A stretch of DNA of 64,000 bases from Hippasteria phrygiana (GCA_037893225.1 JAZGUH010000696.1:124001-188000), one strand, 5' to 3'. Counted from the first letter of the stretch, positions 35,605 to 47,569 are shown. Notes: generated from the letters alone by a model not told the origin. Program-made: numbers and translations.

Positions 35605-38600
35605 TCAAGAACTGAATGACCCTTCCGAGTCCGAGGAGTCGTCATTAACTGTGTGAGCTCTGCGGCTCTGGATGCGGTTCAAGATGCTCATCAGTTCCGA
35701 GTCTTCTAAGCTGCTGTACGGGGAGCGGGCTGGTGTGAAATTTCTCTGGACATTGCGTAGCTTGACGCCCTGACGGATGTTGGCCAATGTGGCCACCATC
35801 GGATCTGGACAAGACGGAAATGAAAAAGGTAGCCTGTGCAGACTTTTCTGCCTAGACTTTGCTGGGGGAAAAATGTTGGCAGAGACAGTCGGTGGCAACA
35901 AGTAATTGGGTATAAACACAGACTCACACATACTTTCCTTTTCAAATCTAATGTTGGTCATTCATTGTGTTTTAACACTTTTGCTGCTTTTTGCTGAGGT
36001 GTCAAATTATTTATTTATTTATTTATGACTTTTGGGCAGACTGAACCTTCAGGTAATAGGATACAAACATTTCCTCTGCCTTCTCTTGCCTTTTTGCACT
36101 TTGCTATTTCTGATTTTAATAACCCATGTTTTTGAATGCGGTATGGAAAAAATTGGCGATGGTAATAACAGACATTGCATTTGTAATTAGGTATTAAAGA
36201 AACCAATGCTCAACTCGGCACTAGATAACCCCAGATTTGAACCACATTTCACAGTCGTACAGTGATCACCAAAGTTTATTCAGCCCCACCCCTCCACAAA
36301 AACCTGACAGCTAAAGTACCGAGGTACATATTTAGTACCCGGTATAATTGTTTATCCCCCAAAATCATTTCTGTCTCTGCGATGGGATTTGTGCCTATGA
36401 TTCATTTGAATTAAACAATTTATCAGGCTTTCGAGCGACTGTGCAATATGCACTTTTGAGAATTTAAAAAAAAAAATTATTGACATTTTGGGACAATCTA
36501 AGGTAGTTTCTGGTGAAATCCTGTGAAAATCTGAATTGAGAGAGGAGAAAGATCTTAGCCTTGCCTCCGGTTCCTCTAAGTAAATCCTTTCACTCCGAGT
36601 TCAATTTTCACACTGTTAGTGCAAACCTTTGATTGGGTTTGAATTTGCCTTCCGACGAGATCATGAAACATCTTCAAACAATTGTATTTGGACAACTTAC
36701 GCCCTCTCGATACGACACACCCACTCACCTTTGCTGGCTCCTCCCCCAGAGTGGTCGCTGCTGAGCTTTTGTAGACTCTCTCTCGCCTTCAAGATCTCAC
36801 TCAGATCAAGTCCTTTCCCACCAACCTCTTTCTCTTTCTCTGCCCTCTGAACATGCCTGGTGCCTTGTGCACCTGTCAGCAGTGCTAGGGGTGGAGGACA
36901 CGCTGGGGGTGGGGGAGGGGGTGGGGGTGGGGGAGGGGGTGGGGGCGGGGCTTGGGGAGGTATTATACCAGGAGGGGGTGGGATTCTTGTTGGCTCAGCT
37001 CCATTTGATCTCGACAAAGCCGTCTCGGTAGGACTCTTCGTCTTTGATTTCATCGGTCTTGGAGGTTGGTAGGAACGTCTTGCTTTATCCCTGGCTGCTG
37101 CCGACTCTTTCTTTGTTTGTTCTTTGGCCGCATCGGCCTCTTTCTTGGCACTCGCTTCGTCTTTCTTGGAAGTCTTCTTGTACTGCTGGGGTTTGAGAAT
37201 CTTTGGGCAGGGATGGCTCTGCAAGCAGACATAAAATGTCAAAGTCCGATATCAAAATTGGCTTTCCAGATTTTAACACCAGAACTTGTGGACCATATCA
37301 TACAGTGGAAGTTCACTATAACAAATGCTGCTATAACATCTGGCTATAACAAACTGACTCTTTGGCTTTTAAAGTGTTGAAATCAATTTGTGCCATTGTT
37401 GTTTACTACAAATGACAACATTGTTTCATAGATTGTATATCGACCGTTTTGGTGGCATTATAACGAAGAACCTCTGGTGTTGTTCTACTTGTGGTAATTC
37501 ATAAAAGTAAAGGGAAGTATTTATTTCTTTGATGAAATATTTTATCCTCTAAGTTTAAGATTACCACTGTATAATTGCGAAGTCTATCTAACGTCTTCTT
37601 CCTTTCTGTTTGGATGAAGTTCCTCCGTCGCTCCTGCTCAGCCAATAGTTGTTCACGCTTCTGCAATATCAAAATCAGGACAGTACGCCAGTATCAATTA
37701 ACCCACATTTACAAAAACAAATCATTTTTTTAAATCTAAAACAAGCGAGGATAAAAATGTGATGACCTGATCTGTACCACATCAATAATGTCCGAGGAGT
37801 GGCGTGGTCCTGTTAACCCTACCTCTCCAGCTGCCAAATTGGAGCCAACTACCCTATTTATCAAACCTATCGAGTGACAGGTTGAGACACACAAGCTGTG
37901 GGAGAGGAGAGGATTTGGTTTTTCGATAGGTTGTGATAGTTATAATAGTAGGAGGGTTAATTAATGGACCAAGCCAAAGGTTTTGTACAGTACAAAACGT
38001 GCGTGTGTGCGTACTGATCTTCTTGCCTGTTGTGTGCGTACGCATGAACAAGAGATGCAGTGTTTTATGGTGCGCATTAGCACTGTCTGTTGTATGAAGT
38101 ACATTTAACAATTGTTGACTGCTGTGATGTGGGACATGACGTTTTTAACACCCGAGGGACACATGGCACCCGAGGCGAAGCCGAGGGTGCCATTTTAAAA
38201 ATGTCATGTTTTGTTTTATCGCCAAACCCAGTTTTTTCAGTTCAACTTGCCTTGCTTGGTGGAAATTTACTCAAACAAATCACGCGATCAAAACAGCTGC
38301 TCGTCTGCTAGTTCGCTTCTCCCACTATAGTTTACTATCATTATTAACAGTGTAGCATGGGTACAGCTCAATAGCTAGCTGGCTGCGCTGGAGTGTGCCA
38401 TGCGTTTAGAGTGTGCCAGTTGTTTTTGTCGACCGGGCACGTGATCGTTCTAGGCCAATCAAAATACAGTATCCAAGACGAGGATATAACAATATCTTTT
38501 GTGCGTGTATCTCAAACGCTCTATCCATTGCGTATCTGCTAAGAACTGGTTCTGACTCACCGTGTTTGAACAACTCTCAGCTATATTTAAACAAAGGTTG

Positions 38601-41600
38601 TACCACACCCAAGTGACTGGCTCTCGACAAATAGGGCCAGTGCAATCATCTCAGGTATTTAAGAATATCAATTCATCAGTACAGTATGTAAGATGTTTTC
38701 AATATTAATCTTGAATCAAGTTAGTAACACATAGAACTCACTGTCTGAATCCAGTGATGTGACTTGAATTGATCCTCTTGTAATTTCTTCTTGGTAATCT
38801 TTCCACGGTGCTGTGCTATATACGATTGCTGGCAAATTAAAACATTTGCATAAATTATTAAAATTAACCAATGGAGATGCAAACTGGGAAAGTCCAAGAA
38901 AAGATTCCTAGTCCCATATGTAATGCCCCATGTATTCTTTAAATTTCATCCCAAGGATGAATAACAAATATTTGTGGGTTTTACAGATGCCGGATGTTAA
39001 GAATAAAAAAAGCACTGAAATCAATTATCTTAATTGGTTTTAAGAGGGGTACTGAATGTCCCATCACCGAAATGTGCGAATTCGTGGACTTGCCCTAAAC
39101 ACAAACATAAACTTGCATTCAAAGTACATGCACTCAAAATAGTTTCAACAGATGGTTTTTCAGTTCCTACAATTTGTACTGAAACATCTCAGTCACCAAA
39201 AGAAAAGTGGACTGACCACTGCTAATAAGCCATGTGCACAATGACATTTTATCCCGAAATCAGTATTTTGCTCAGAAAATCCATATTTTTCATGAAATTT
39301 AAACATTACACACGCTCAAAAGGTTTTTTCCCATATGAGTCCATACTTTGCTAAAAATGCGCATGTACTCCCAGCCGAACATCGACAAGATATATACGAT
39401 CTTTGTGTATACCAAGTGATACAGACGCGGCCAAGGAACAAAATGTACGCATGCGGACGGACTTAAAAATGCAGGGGTCACACACAAAAAGGCATAGCGG
39501 GGAAACGAAAAGTGTGCAAAACAGCGAAAATTTCACATAAACTGTATTTTTAAACCCAAATCCGTACTTCCGTATTTCTCATGAATTTCCGTACGAAATC
39601 CGGAAAATCCGTACTGGTTGGCAGCTCTGCGAATGACCCGCGTGACCTAACACGCGCGTGTGAACGCAAAAGGTGGTCGCACAACGCGCACGTGTTAAAT
39701 TCAATCAGAATGGGCATTCGCGTGACATTACGTCAGCAATTTTATCCCGAATAACCTTTGACCTTTGAGCCTATTCCCTTGTGATCTAGGTCACTCTGGA
39801 ACCCGTGTCAAACTGCAAATTCTTAGTTTCAGCAGAAAAAGAAGGCTTACACTCAGAGCCTTGATTTACACTCTATTACTGATAAACTCTATTACTGCCT
39901 CCAGCTATTGATAAGGTGCTGGTATGCCAAGTGTAAACGCAAACAATAGGCACCACACTGAATAAGAGTGGTCCTATTCATTGCACTTGGAGCCCTCCTT
40001 TCATGAAAGCTTTGTTTGAAAAAGCTCGATCTATTCATTACACTCCCATTCAAGAACAATCTAGTTGAAACATTAACCCTAACATCACCGAATACTACAA
40101 AATACTACTCGAGTAAACTGTAGTATGCAGTACTTTTACTACACTGGCCTACATGTATGAGAATTTAGTAGTATTTTGTAGTACAGTGTACTGTACCCCA
40201 AGTGAATGCCTAGGATGTTAGGGTTAATAGATTGTGTACTCGCAGAAATGCACCTTTAGACATCAACCAGCCAGGTGGTCTTTTTCAAACCGTGGCTATG
40301 GCCGTCATCTGTATTCAAGAGGTTAAAACAAAAATTGAAAAGGACTTGACCACAACCCTGAGTGACTGTGCCCTTGACAGTGTTCTAGGCATTCATTTTT
40401 CCAAAAAGTCTGTGGTTGCTACCTTGCTACTTCTGATGCGGGCTCGTCGCCGGTTGATCTTACTCAGCTTGCTCTGGATGTCGGCTATCCTGGGATTGGT
40501 CCAGCCCTTTCTGCTCCTACCGTTCAATCCAGCATCCCCCTCCTCATCATCCATGTCCTCCTCTAAGTCTACCTCCAGAAGGCTGTCAAGAGCATCGAAG
40601 AACACGTCCACCTGGGCCGCTTCTGTTGGTTAACAGTGATCAATGAAATCATTTACCCTCCTACTATTATAACTATCACAACCTATCGAAAAACCAAATC
40701 CTCTCCTCTCCAACAGCTTGTGTGTCTCAACATGTCACTCGATAGGTTTTGATATGATATTTCCCCCTCCCCCCATTTGAGTAGAAACCTTCATTAACCC
40801 TAACCCTCCAAGATCCTTCAAAATCCATCTGAGGTTTTGTAGGAGTTTACAGGATTGAGAAGGGAAGAGCTTAGCCACAATTACTTTAACATGGGGCTTG
40901 ATAGCTTTGGTAATGATTAACAAATAAATTAATTAGTTTTTAATCTGAAAGCTGACTGTTTATAAAGATTACCAATCCTCCTGAGAAATATTTCTGTCTA
41001 AAATGCTGTGATCTTAAAGAAAACTGCAACTGAAGACTCCCCCCCCCCAACAAAAATGCACTGGCTTCTTTCAATTTCAACAATCAAAATAAACCCCTAT
41101 GAACATGCACAAAATCACAGAATAGTCTGTTTACTATTTTTTTGTAACTTGGTTGATGGATTGAGCTCAAAATTTCACCGCACAGTGGTGGATTTTGGAG
41201 GATTCAGGAAGGTCCCTGCGGAAAATGTCAATAATTTGTGCTCTTCTGAATGCGTTAAACATCCTGCGTCTGTGCTTTGAGGGTGTGGCACCCCAAAAAT
41301 AAACTTTCTAATTGAACTGGTACTTTGTTAGCATTGTACAAGTTATGTGCTTTGCAAATACACATCTAGACATTCCATACAAAAAATTGATTGAAGATAA
41401 GTAGTGCAGTGAAGTTTGAATTTTTGCAATAGGGCGATCAACACACGTAAAGTTAAAACCAAATAGACTGCAGAGTGTAGTAATATTTTTTTTTATTCCA
41501 AAATAAAGTTTTCCTCAGTTATTTGTTTGTATGCGGAAATCCGTAAAATTGACATTTTTAGCCAGATCGTGGACATTCTAGCTTTAAGCACTGTATGTGC

Positions 41601-44600
41601 AGTGCTTGTTGAGAGCCTGTGAGGAAAAAAAATCAGGTGTAACTCGATTCCACGACCTCTTGCTTACTAGAGCAGACGTCTGGCTGGCTGATTCAAATCC
41701 AATATTGGCAGGGGGAAACCCCAGAACTTTTTTAGTGAATGCCCGACCAATTTTCAAAATTACCCACTTTGGGATGCGATCTATAGTGTATTAAACTCCT
41801 ACAAATTTTTAAAGAACATTTCTCTACCTTGGAGTTCCTGCTTGATCACTGTCAGCTCTCTACGAAGCATCTTGTCATGTTCCTGTAACACCTCCAGCTG
41901 CGTGTCATAAAGTTTGACCTGGAGGTCAGAGGCTAAATCCTCCAAGGATTCCAAGTCATTGATGTAATTGGGACCTTCATCAAGCAACGCCATCTACAAT
42001 AATTATAGCAGTGATACAGGTGGTCATTGAGACATGTCCTTGTATGGCTAATACATCAGTGATGTAGTCGAGACATCGCAAGACCATGCAAGACCCTGCA
42101 AGACCATCACAAGACCTTCAGTCTTAATGCAAGTCTAAAGCTATTCAAATGAACTGTAATAAAAGCATTCCTTTGTCATGGTTTATGCCTGTTACTTGTG
42201 CCTGTAACAAGCTGGTCTTGTGCCTGGTCTTGTGCCTGGTCTTGTGTCTGGTCTTGTGTCTGGTCTTGTGCCTGGTCTTGTGCCTGGTCTTGTGCCTGGT
42301 CTTGTGCCTGGTCTTGTGCCTGGTCTTGTGATGGTCTCGACTACATTACTGTATTAATACATGTATACGCGTATATGCGACGTCATCTATGTCACTGTTG
42401 GGCTGGTTTACCTGTGTCTGTGCTGAGATCATATTAAATGTACTGTGGACAAAGCCCATTCATAATGAGGTAATTGATCACAAATTTAATGAAGACATTG
42501 ATTTGGCAAACATGAGTGGCATACTTGTTCAACCACATCACAAGCTTTATTTGTGTACAATGCTTGTGGTACATGTAATTTTTAGTGTTTGGTACTTCAC
42601 CCAATGTAGTGCTACTGTTTGTTGCTGGGATTGACGGGAAAATGTCTTACCATCTTAGGTGGAAAAACAACATGAACTACTGGTTTTCAGAGATGATACC
42701 ATTTTTATTTATCTTTATAGAGATCCAATTCATTGACACAAATATACTTTGAACTAACATATGTAACTGTATTACATAGAAGTAGTACTTTGTATCCTGA
42801 CTGCTGTCATGATACACTCAATCATCAAAGACAGAGAGACTCAGTGCTACAGAATACTAAGTAGTATTTCGTAGTATGCAGGGCTTCACCCCAAATTAAT
42901 GCCTAGGGGGTAAGGGTTTGAAAATAAACACTACCACCAGGAATCGAAATATCCACTGGACCGCTGGACCGAGTCCAGTGATTTGAGCGTTTGTCTAGTG
43001 AACTCTTGACCGAACTAGTCCGGTGGTCTAGTCATTTGTGTATACACTGCCTGAAATGCTATAACTAAAGTCCATTTTTTTTCTACAATCTGGTGAACTG
43101 AAAAAGCCCCATAATTTCTGGAATGGCCGTTTTGAGGCAGGGAGTTTCAATCAAAACAGCAATTCTAACCCCTCCCCAACAAGATCGGCAAAGGGGAAAA
43201 ATCGAAACAGAACACTCATTCAAAACACTGACTGTGTGATCTTATTTTTACCATTGGTCTTGTAAAATATCTTCTGGTCTAGTAAAATTTGTGTGCTACT
43301 AGCCCAGCTGTCTAGTAGATTTTTACCTGAAATCCGACCCCTGTACCACTGTGTGTGGACTGCTATGTATCATATGGGGCGGGTTAAACCACGTCTGCAC
43401 ACACAACACACCTGACTGGTTTACTTGATTATTAAAGCTCTTCATAAGTATCACTGCACTGTAGTCCATAATGACACGTGAAAAAGGGCTCTACAAAGAA
43501 GTACAAAGCACTTTTAATCTAAATAAGGAATAATTTGTTTAAGTAAAATCACCTCTTGTTTAATCTTCTCAATCCGGTGTTTATGCTTGTCCTGTTTGGC
43601 CTGTAGCAGCTGAATCCTCTCCTGTGACAGAGTCTGACGGAAGTCTCTCAACCGACCCTCTCCGCTGATTGCCCAGGTGGATTGACCAAACTTAGGCTCG
43701 TCATCTTCTGAATGACTGATCACCTCTGCAGAGGGAAAATAGCATGCCCTACATGTGAATGTCTCAGGTGCAGTTCTTGCAGTGAATAGTTCTTGCAGTG
43801 AATATTTTTGGGAAAAGTGACCTATTTTTGATAACCATTTTTTTCCTTCTAATTTTGGATATTTTGGGATATTTTTGAAAAATTCTTGCAGCTTTCAAAA
43901 AGGCTGACATTTTCTATATTTTGAATACATTCTCTAAGAGCAATCATTTAAAACGCCAATATTTTAGGGAGCAAATTTAATTTATTTTGGAATCCAGCAA
44001 TATCAGGAGATTTAAATTTATACTGTTCCATACTAAGAAGGGCAAAACAAATCATTGTCTATTTTGCCTCTCACTTCACATCTTCCCTAATGAAAATTCC
44101 ATCTTACATTGACTGTGCGGTACTCACTGCTACTCTTGATTCCAATCAGCTAGCAAACCCAGATAAAGGATTGTTTAACCCTAACCTTCCCTAACCTGCC
44201 AAAATCAAACACCCCATTTGTGTTGAATTTTGTGTGATTGGGTACTGTAGAGCCTTGGCACCATCACTTTGCATGGGACTTGATGCCCTGATTTTGTCTA
44301 AGTACAAAGAATGTGCCATTGGTTTACTACACAGTGTTGGAGTTTGTGTGGTTAGGGAAGGATTCTAGTAAAAAGCCTTGGGCTGTTAGGGTTAAAGAAG
44401 TCTGCACTAAGCCGGGAAGGACAAAAGTCACTTTTAAACTGCCTGCCAAAGTTTGAACTTCCTGTTGAAAAGATGAAGTTGCAAGGACTGAGCAGAAACT
44501 TTAACCCTAACCCCTGGGGTAACTTCACTAGAAAGTATTCTGAATCTGCCAAAATCCACCCATTCTGTCCTGCACAAAAAGTTGGTTTTGGTGACTGCTC

Positions 44601-47086
44601 AATATGGAGGTATTCTGAATCCATCAAAATCCTGCAGTTCCGCTAGGCTTACATTACAATCCTCAATCCATCAAAATCCCCCAGTTTTCAATATGGAGGT
44701 ATCCTGAATCTGCAGAAATCCTTCAAAACAGGGGTATGGATTTTGATGGATTTTGATGGATTTTGATGGATTTTGATGGATTCAGGTAGGTTAGGGTTAA
44801 ATAAAAAAATATGAGCCATTTTGACAAAGTTCATCTGACATCTAAAGCACTGCCCTTGGACATATTTACCAATCACAGCTGCGACTATTTGCTTGCTTTA
44901 TATTTTTTATTTAATTTTGTTCTTAAATCAAAGCCACTCGAGGTACGGAGCTACATGTACCATTTAAAGGTGCATGTACATGTGTAGTACATGTATACAC
45001 CATTTGCTTTTGCTGTATTTTTCAGAAATAAATGGATTTGGGGGTTAGTATGTTATAGCGTGCTAGCAAATACTGTAAGTTTAACACTGACCAGTTTAAA
45101 GTTTTGTGTGCATACATTGTAGATGCTGGGAAAACAGAGAGAACAAAATTATGTTCTAGTAGTCTGGTTCCCTGACCATACTTTAGACAAAATGTAACAA
45201 TTTATATAGTCCGGGAATTATCACATCGGGGAACTAGACTATTTCCAACGATTGTCAGTCGACAATCATTGGAAAACGATATAAAACTTCCACTTTTCTT
45301 GAAAACGACAGCACACCAGGTGCCGTGATTTCACAGGATGATTGGGACTGCTATTTACTTACAGTCTAGTACGGTATTTCGTAATAATTCAGTAGTTTTG
45401 TTTTTTTATGTTTGCAAATGATGTATACTACCTTTAAACAAAACAAAGAATCAGATATACATAGAGGCAGAAATTTAGATTCCTCTAGAAGCAGGGAAGA
45501 TGGTAAGATTAAGGGAAATAGACGCCAGCCAAAGAACTCTATATACAGAATGAGGGGAAAACGTATTGGCAAAAGTCTGACAAGTGTCGTACATTTTCAC
45601 GTGTGGCATGCTTGGCTGTGATTGATCAATACATCAAGGTGCAGTGCTTAAAGGCAGTTTACATGATTGGTCATTGCTGCAATTTTCAGAAATGGGCGGA
45701 TTTGGGGGTTAGTATTTTATAAGAAATATCGTTCCACTGACCTGTTCAAAGTTTTGCGTTGCTGGATGGCAAAAAGAAAAGGAGAAAAACGGCGTTCGTT
45801 TTCAACCGTCGGGTGGATGATGACAGCCTTTAGTCAAGGCGCGTGTGGCTACCTGGATGCGTGACGCGCCTCGGATATGCCAGCGTGCCTGGGGCGCGCC
45901 ACTCGTCCGGGTAGCCACGCGCGCCTGGACTAAAGGCTACATTTGTTACAGGGGGCAATTTTCCAACGATTGCTTTGGAAAACAATATAAATTTCCATTT
46001 TTCTTGACAACGACAGCACACCTGGTGCCATCATTTCACACGATGATTGAAACTGCTATTACCTTACAGTCTAGTAAGGTATTTCATAATAATTCAGTAA
46101 AAAAGAATTTGAGGATTACCAATCGTGTACACCACTAAGTAGATATGATAAACTGAAAAAAAATGTTCAAAGACTCATCAGGGAGTATTACCTTTAGTAG
46201 TTTCCACACACCGAGCAAAGTACTTGACTCTGACCTCATTGATAGCTTCGATTGCTCCTACATACTCTTCCTGCCACTCACTGTACTCCATCAGACACCT
46301 GTCCCTTCTTCCCTGGCTCATGAACTCATCTTCAAGCCCATCTTGTAACCCCAAGAGCTGGTTGAAAGACATCTCCCTCATGTCCAAGAATGGCTGCAGC
46401 ATGATGTTGAAGACCTCTGCCCGAGCCGTTGCCAGCTGGGCCAGAGTGGAGTCAATCTGCGAGTACAGCTCCATCAGGTCAACCATCTTGATCAAGTCTG
46501 TACCACTCCTGAACAGCTCCCCGAGTTGCTCAGCTAGACGGGCTTCATGGTCTGCATAAGCCTTCTGTCTCAGTTCCCCACAGTTTTCAAAGTACTGCTC
46601 GGGGACGACGTCCCTGTTGAACAGATAATCTGTCAGGAGTTTGTTCCCGCAGATCTGGGCAGCCGTCGACAAGTAAAACTCCAGCTGCTGGTTGAAGTCT
46701 TCCGGGATCTCCACCGAGTAGAGGAGACTCCAGAACCCCCGTGGCTCATAGGGCAAGTCCGGTGGGCGGTTTTCCAAGGCAGGTTTAACCAGGCAAAGCT
46801 GCTGGTGGGCATAGCTGATATCCTGAAGGGTGAAGATCCCCGACCAGCTCCGGAGGTCTTCTAGATTCTGTGAGGTGCCTGCCTTGTGCGCTGACTTGGC
46901 CGAGTTCTTGAGAGTGCGCTTGACATTCCGGGGTCTGGCCTCGTGGCAGGTGATGCCGAGGTTTCTCTCGGGGTCGTTCCAGTTGACGATGAAACGGAGG
47001 ATGATTTTCGTGGGCTCGCTGGAGTCAAAGGGCGCCTCCTTGACAGCCACCCAATCCTCCAGGCTGTGTGGCTCATCAAGCATCAT
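35605..47086 (-). CDS. JMY: WHAMM/JMY-type actin nucleation-promoting factor, complete, 8 exons
   Basis: JMY and WHAMM activate Arp2/3 to build branched actin on membranes; JMY also nucleates actin directly. Exons, 5' to 3' on the minus strand: 47086-46192, 43725-43553, 41993-41828, 40622-40423, 38828-38742, 37660-37565, 37218-36729, 35804-35605. Phases match at every junction, giving 768 residues. The start is the first of two adjacent ATGs; an in-frame TGA lies two codons upstream. Residues 1-298 match the N-terminal membrane-binding region (DWVAVKEAPF, AITCHE-like GITCHE, QPFLDMRE, VKYFARC). Residues 299-538 are the coiled coil (FGQSTWAISGE, LDRLRN). Residues 618-650 are a poly-proline tract. 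WH2-like motifs are SEILKARESLQKL (about 680) and LANIRQGVKLRNV (about 709). The end has a central helix LMSILNRIQSRR and an acidic tail. Two WH2 motifs and 768 residues are closer to WHAMM (809) than to JMY (988); it probably predates the vertebrate split. The tail ends SDSEGSFSS with no tryptophan. Confidence 0.93.
37860..37968 (+). repeat. inverted-repeat partner of 40651-40752 (JMY introns)
   Basis: AACCTATCGAGTGACAGGTT, ACACACAAGCTGTGGGAGAG and TTTTTCGATAGGTTGTGATA occur here. Their reverse complement in reverse order is at 40651-40752. The pair flanks JMY exons 5 and 6 and could pair in the pre-mRNA. Confidence 0.75.
38132..38210. repeat. hairpin around a GGCACCCGAG/CTCGGGTGCC-like core
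   Basis: GACATGACGTTTTTAA pairs imperfectly with TTAAAAATGTCATG, and inside it GGCACCCGAGGCGAAGCCGAGGGTGCC-type sequence forms a second stem. It is a small palindrome in the JMY intron between exons 6 and 5. No function assigned. Confidence 0.5.
39630..39765 (-). repeat. inverted partner of the 34240 repeat
   Basis: GAATGACCCGCGTGACCTAA, AATTCAATCAGAATGGGCAT and CGAATAACCTTTGACCTTTG mirror the plus-strand repeat at 34240-34342. Confidence 0.6.
39897..40325. repeat. family A repeat with nested TTAA element
   Basis: GCCAAGTGTAAACGCAAACA, GGCACCACACTGAATAAGAG, CACTCCCATTCAAGAACAAT, GCCAGGTGGTCTTTTTCAAA and CTGTATTCAAGAGGTTAAA match the other copies. A 147-bp element between TTAA duplications (40073-40227) interrupts the block GTTGAAACAT.ATRGATTG, which is continuous in the other copies. 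Confidence 0.75.
40073..40227. mobile_element. TTAA-flanked MITE with CCCTAACATC ends
   Basis: TTAA at 40073-40076 and 40224-40227 borders CCCTAACATC at the left and GATGTTAGGG at the right. The interior is itself palindromic (ACTACAAAATACTAC / GTAGTATTTTGTAGT). Comparison with other family A copies shows the empty site. TTAA duplication fits piggyBac or Kolobok elements. Confidence 0.8.
40651..40752 (-). repeat. inverted-repeat partner of 37860-37968
   Basis: TATCACAACCTATCGAAAAA, CCTCTCCTCTCCAACAGCTT and CACTCGATAGGTTTTGAT are the complement of the 37.9-kb segment. It starts 29 bp from the acceptor of JMY exon 4 on its upstream intron side. Confidence 0.75.
42061..42347. mobile_element. 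MITE family S copy with 12-bp minisatellite
   Basis: Left GATGTAGTCGAGACATCGCA and repeated AAGACCATGC; right GGTCTTGTGATGGTCTCGAC then TACAT. The core AAGCTATTCAAATGAACTG...GCATTCCTTTGTCATGG matches the copy at 10396. The right subterminal motif is expanded to about ten copies of the 12-bp unit GTCTTGTGCCTG (about 42212-42330). This copy uses GGTCTTG where others have GGACTTG. Confidence 0.75.
42938..43343 (-). mobile_element. hAT-like MITE (CAGGGGTCGGATTT ends), minus orientation
   Basis: Reverse-complement copy of the element at 10684-11090, sharing ATATCCACTGGACCG, GACCGAGTCCAGTGATTTGA, GGGAGTTTCAATCAAAACAG and GTGCTACTAGCCCAGCTGTC. It lies between JMY exons 3 and 2. Confidence 0.7.
44175..44395. 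mobile_element. TTAA-flanked element with CCCTAAC ends
   Basis: TTAA followed by CCCTAACCTTCCCTAACC at the left, and GGGCTGTTAGGG followed by TTAA at the right. The interior contains CTGCCAAAATCAAACACC and a matching GTGTTGGAGTTTGTG-like segment. Same group as 40073 and 44501. Confidence 0.65.
44501..44800. mobile_element. TTAA-flanked CCCTAAC element with 10-bp tandem repeat
   Basis: TTAACCCTAACCCCTGGGG at the left and GGTAGGTTAGGGTTAA at the right. The interior repeats the motif CTGAATCYRYCAAAATCC several times. Near the right end GGATTTTGAT is repeated four times head to tail. Confidence 0.65.
45018..45395 (+). repeat. family G repeat (GGATTTGGGGGTTAG), copy 1
   Basis: Contains ATGGATTTGGGGGTTAGTAT, CACTGACCAGTTTAAAGTTT, GACAGCACACCAGGTGCCGT, TTTCACAGGATGATTGGGAC and TACAGTCTAGTACGGTATTT. 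The middle carries two stem-loops: TAGTCTGGTTCCCTGA...GGGGAACTAGACTA and CCAACGATTGTCAGTCGACAATCATTGG. Other copies in the same orientation lie at 45650, 62315 and 63640. Confidence 0.7.
45650..46105 (+). repeat. family G repeat, copy 2, with GC-rich hairpin
   Basis: Shares GTTTACATGATTGGTCATTG, GGGCGGATTTGGGGGTTAGT, CTTGACAACGACAGCACACC and TACAGTCTAGTAAGGTATTT with the other copies. The middle instead holds a long GC-rich inverted repeat (45825-45939): AGCCTTTAGTCAAGGCGCGT...GCGCGCCTGGACTAAAGGCT with GTGGCTACC/GGTAGCCAC inside. The same hairpin is in the copy at 63640. Confidence 0.75.
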
Positions 47087-47171
47087 TAGTCAATCCCAAA
47101 TTGTTGGCCATGACATGTGAACAGGTGGCCTGTTAACAAAGATCAAACTTTTTCAAAGTGAACAAAGAAAC

Positions 47172-47244
47172 TGGCAGGAGCGGGATTCGAACCTGCGACC
47201 TCCGGGTTACCGCACCGGCGCTCTACCAACTGAGCTATCTTGCC
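47172..47244 (-). tRNA. tRNA-like sequence, nominal anticodon GGT, probably a tRNA-derived repeat
   Basis: 73 nt fold as a cloverleaf. Acceptor GGCAAGA pairs with TCCTGCC in 6 of 7 positions. The D arm GCTCAGTTGGTAGAGC and T arm GGTTCGAATCC are canonical and supply A and B box promoters. The anticodon stem pairs in 4 of 5 positions (CCGG/CCGG). The loop GCGGTAA has C rather than U at position 33 and would present GGT (Thr), an anticodon eukaryotes normally do not use for cytosolic tRNA-Thr. With a second copy 325 bp away, a tRNA-derived repeat or pseudo-tRNA is more likely than a working tRNA. Confidence 0.55.
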
Positions 47245-47496
47245 CTATGTTGGCGGTCTCCCAAATTGTCAGTATCTTTGTTCGCGTGGGCGCTAGTCAG
47301 AAGTCATAAACCCAGAATGCCGTATAGCTAGCCAAGGATCACACCTAATTTTACGATACAACCTGGGAAGCGACATTGTGGGGATCACTCAATGAGGATA
47401 CGACTTTTTTTTTACTTATTGTTCGTCAAACAATCCACAAGGGAAACTGACTACAATAGGTAAATTTGAATACATTTTCAAAGCGAACAAAGAAAC

Positions 47497-47569
47497 TGGC
47501 AGGAGCGGGATTCGAACCTGCGACCTCCGGAACACCGTACCGGCGCTCTACCAACTAAGCTATCTTGCC
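47497..47569 (-). tRNA. second tRNA-like copy, nominal anticodon GGT
   Basis: Same fold as the copy at 47172-47244, with substitutions in the D arm (GCTTAG) and anticodon loop (ACGGTGT, again C33 and GGT). Both copies keep the RGTTCGAATCC B box. Confidence 0.5.

Noticed and set aside
36697..37242. Separate proline-rich protein of 181 residues
   Set aside because: The ORF is exon 7 of the JMY/WHAMM gene read through its splice sites; acceptor at 37218 and donor at 36729 fit neighbouring phases.
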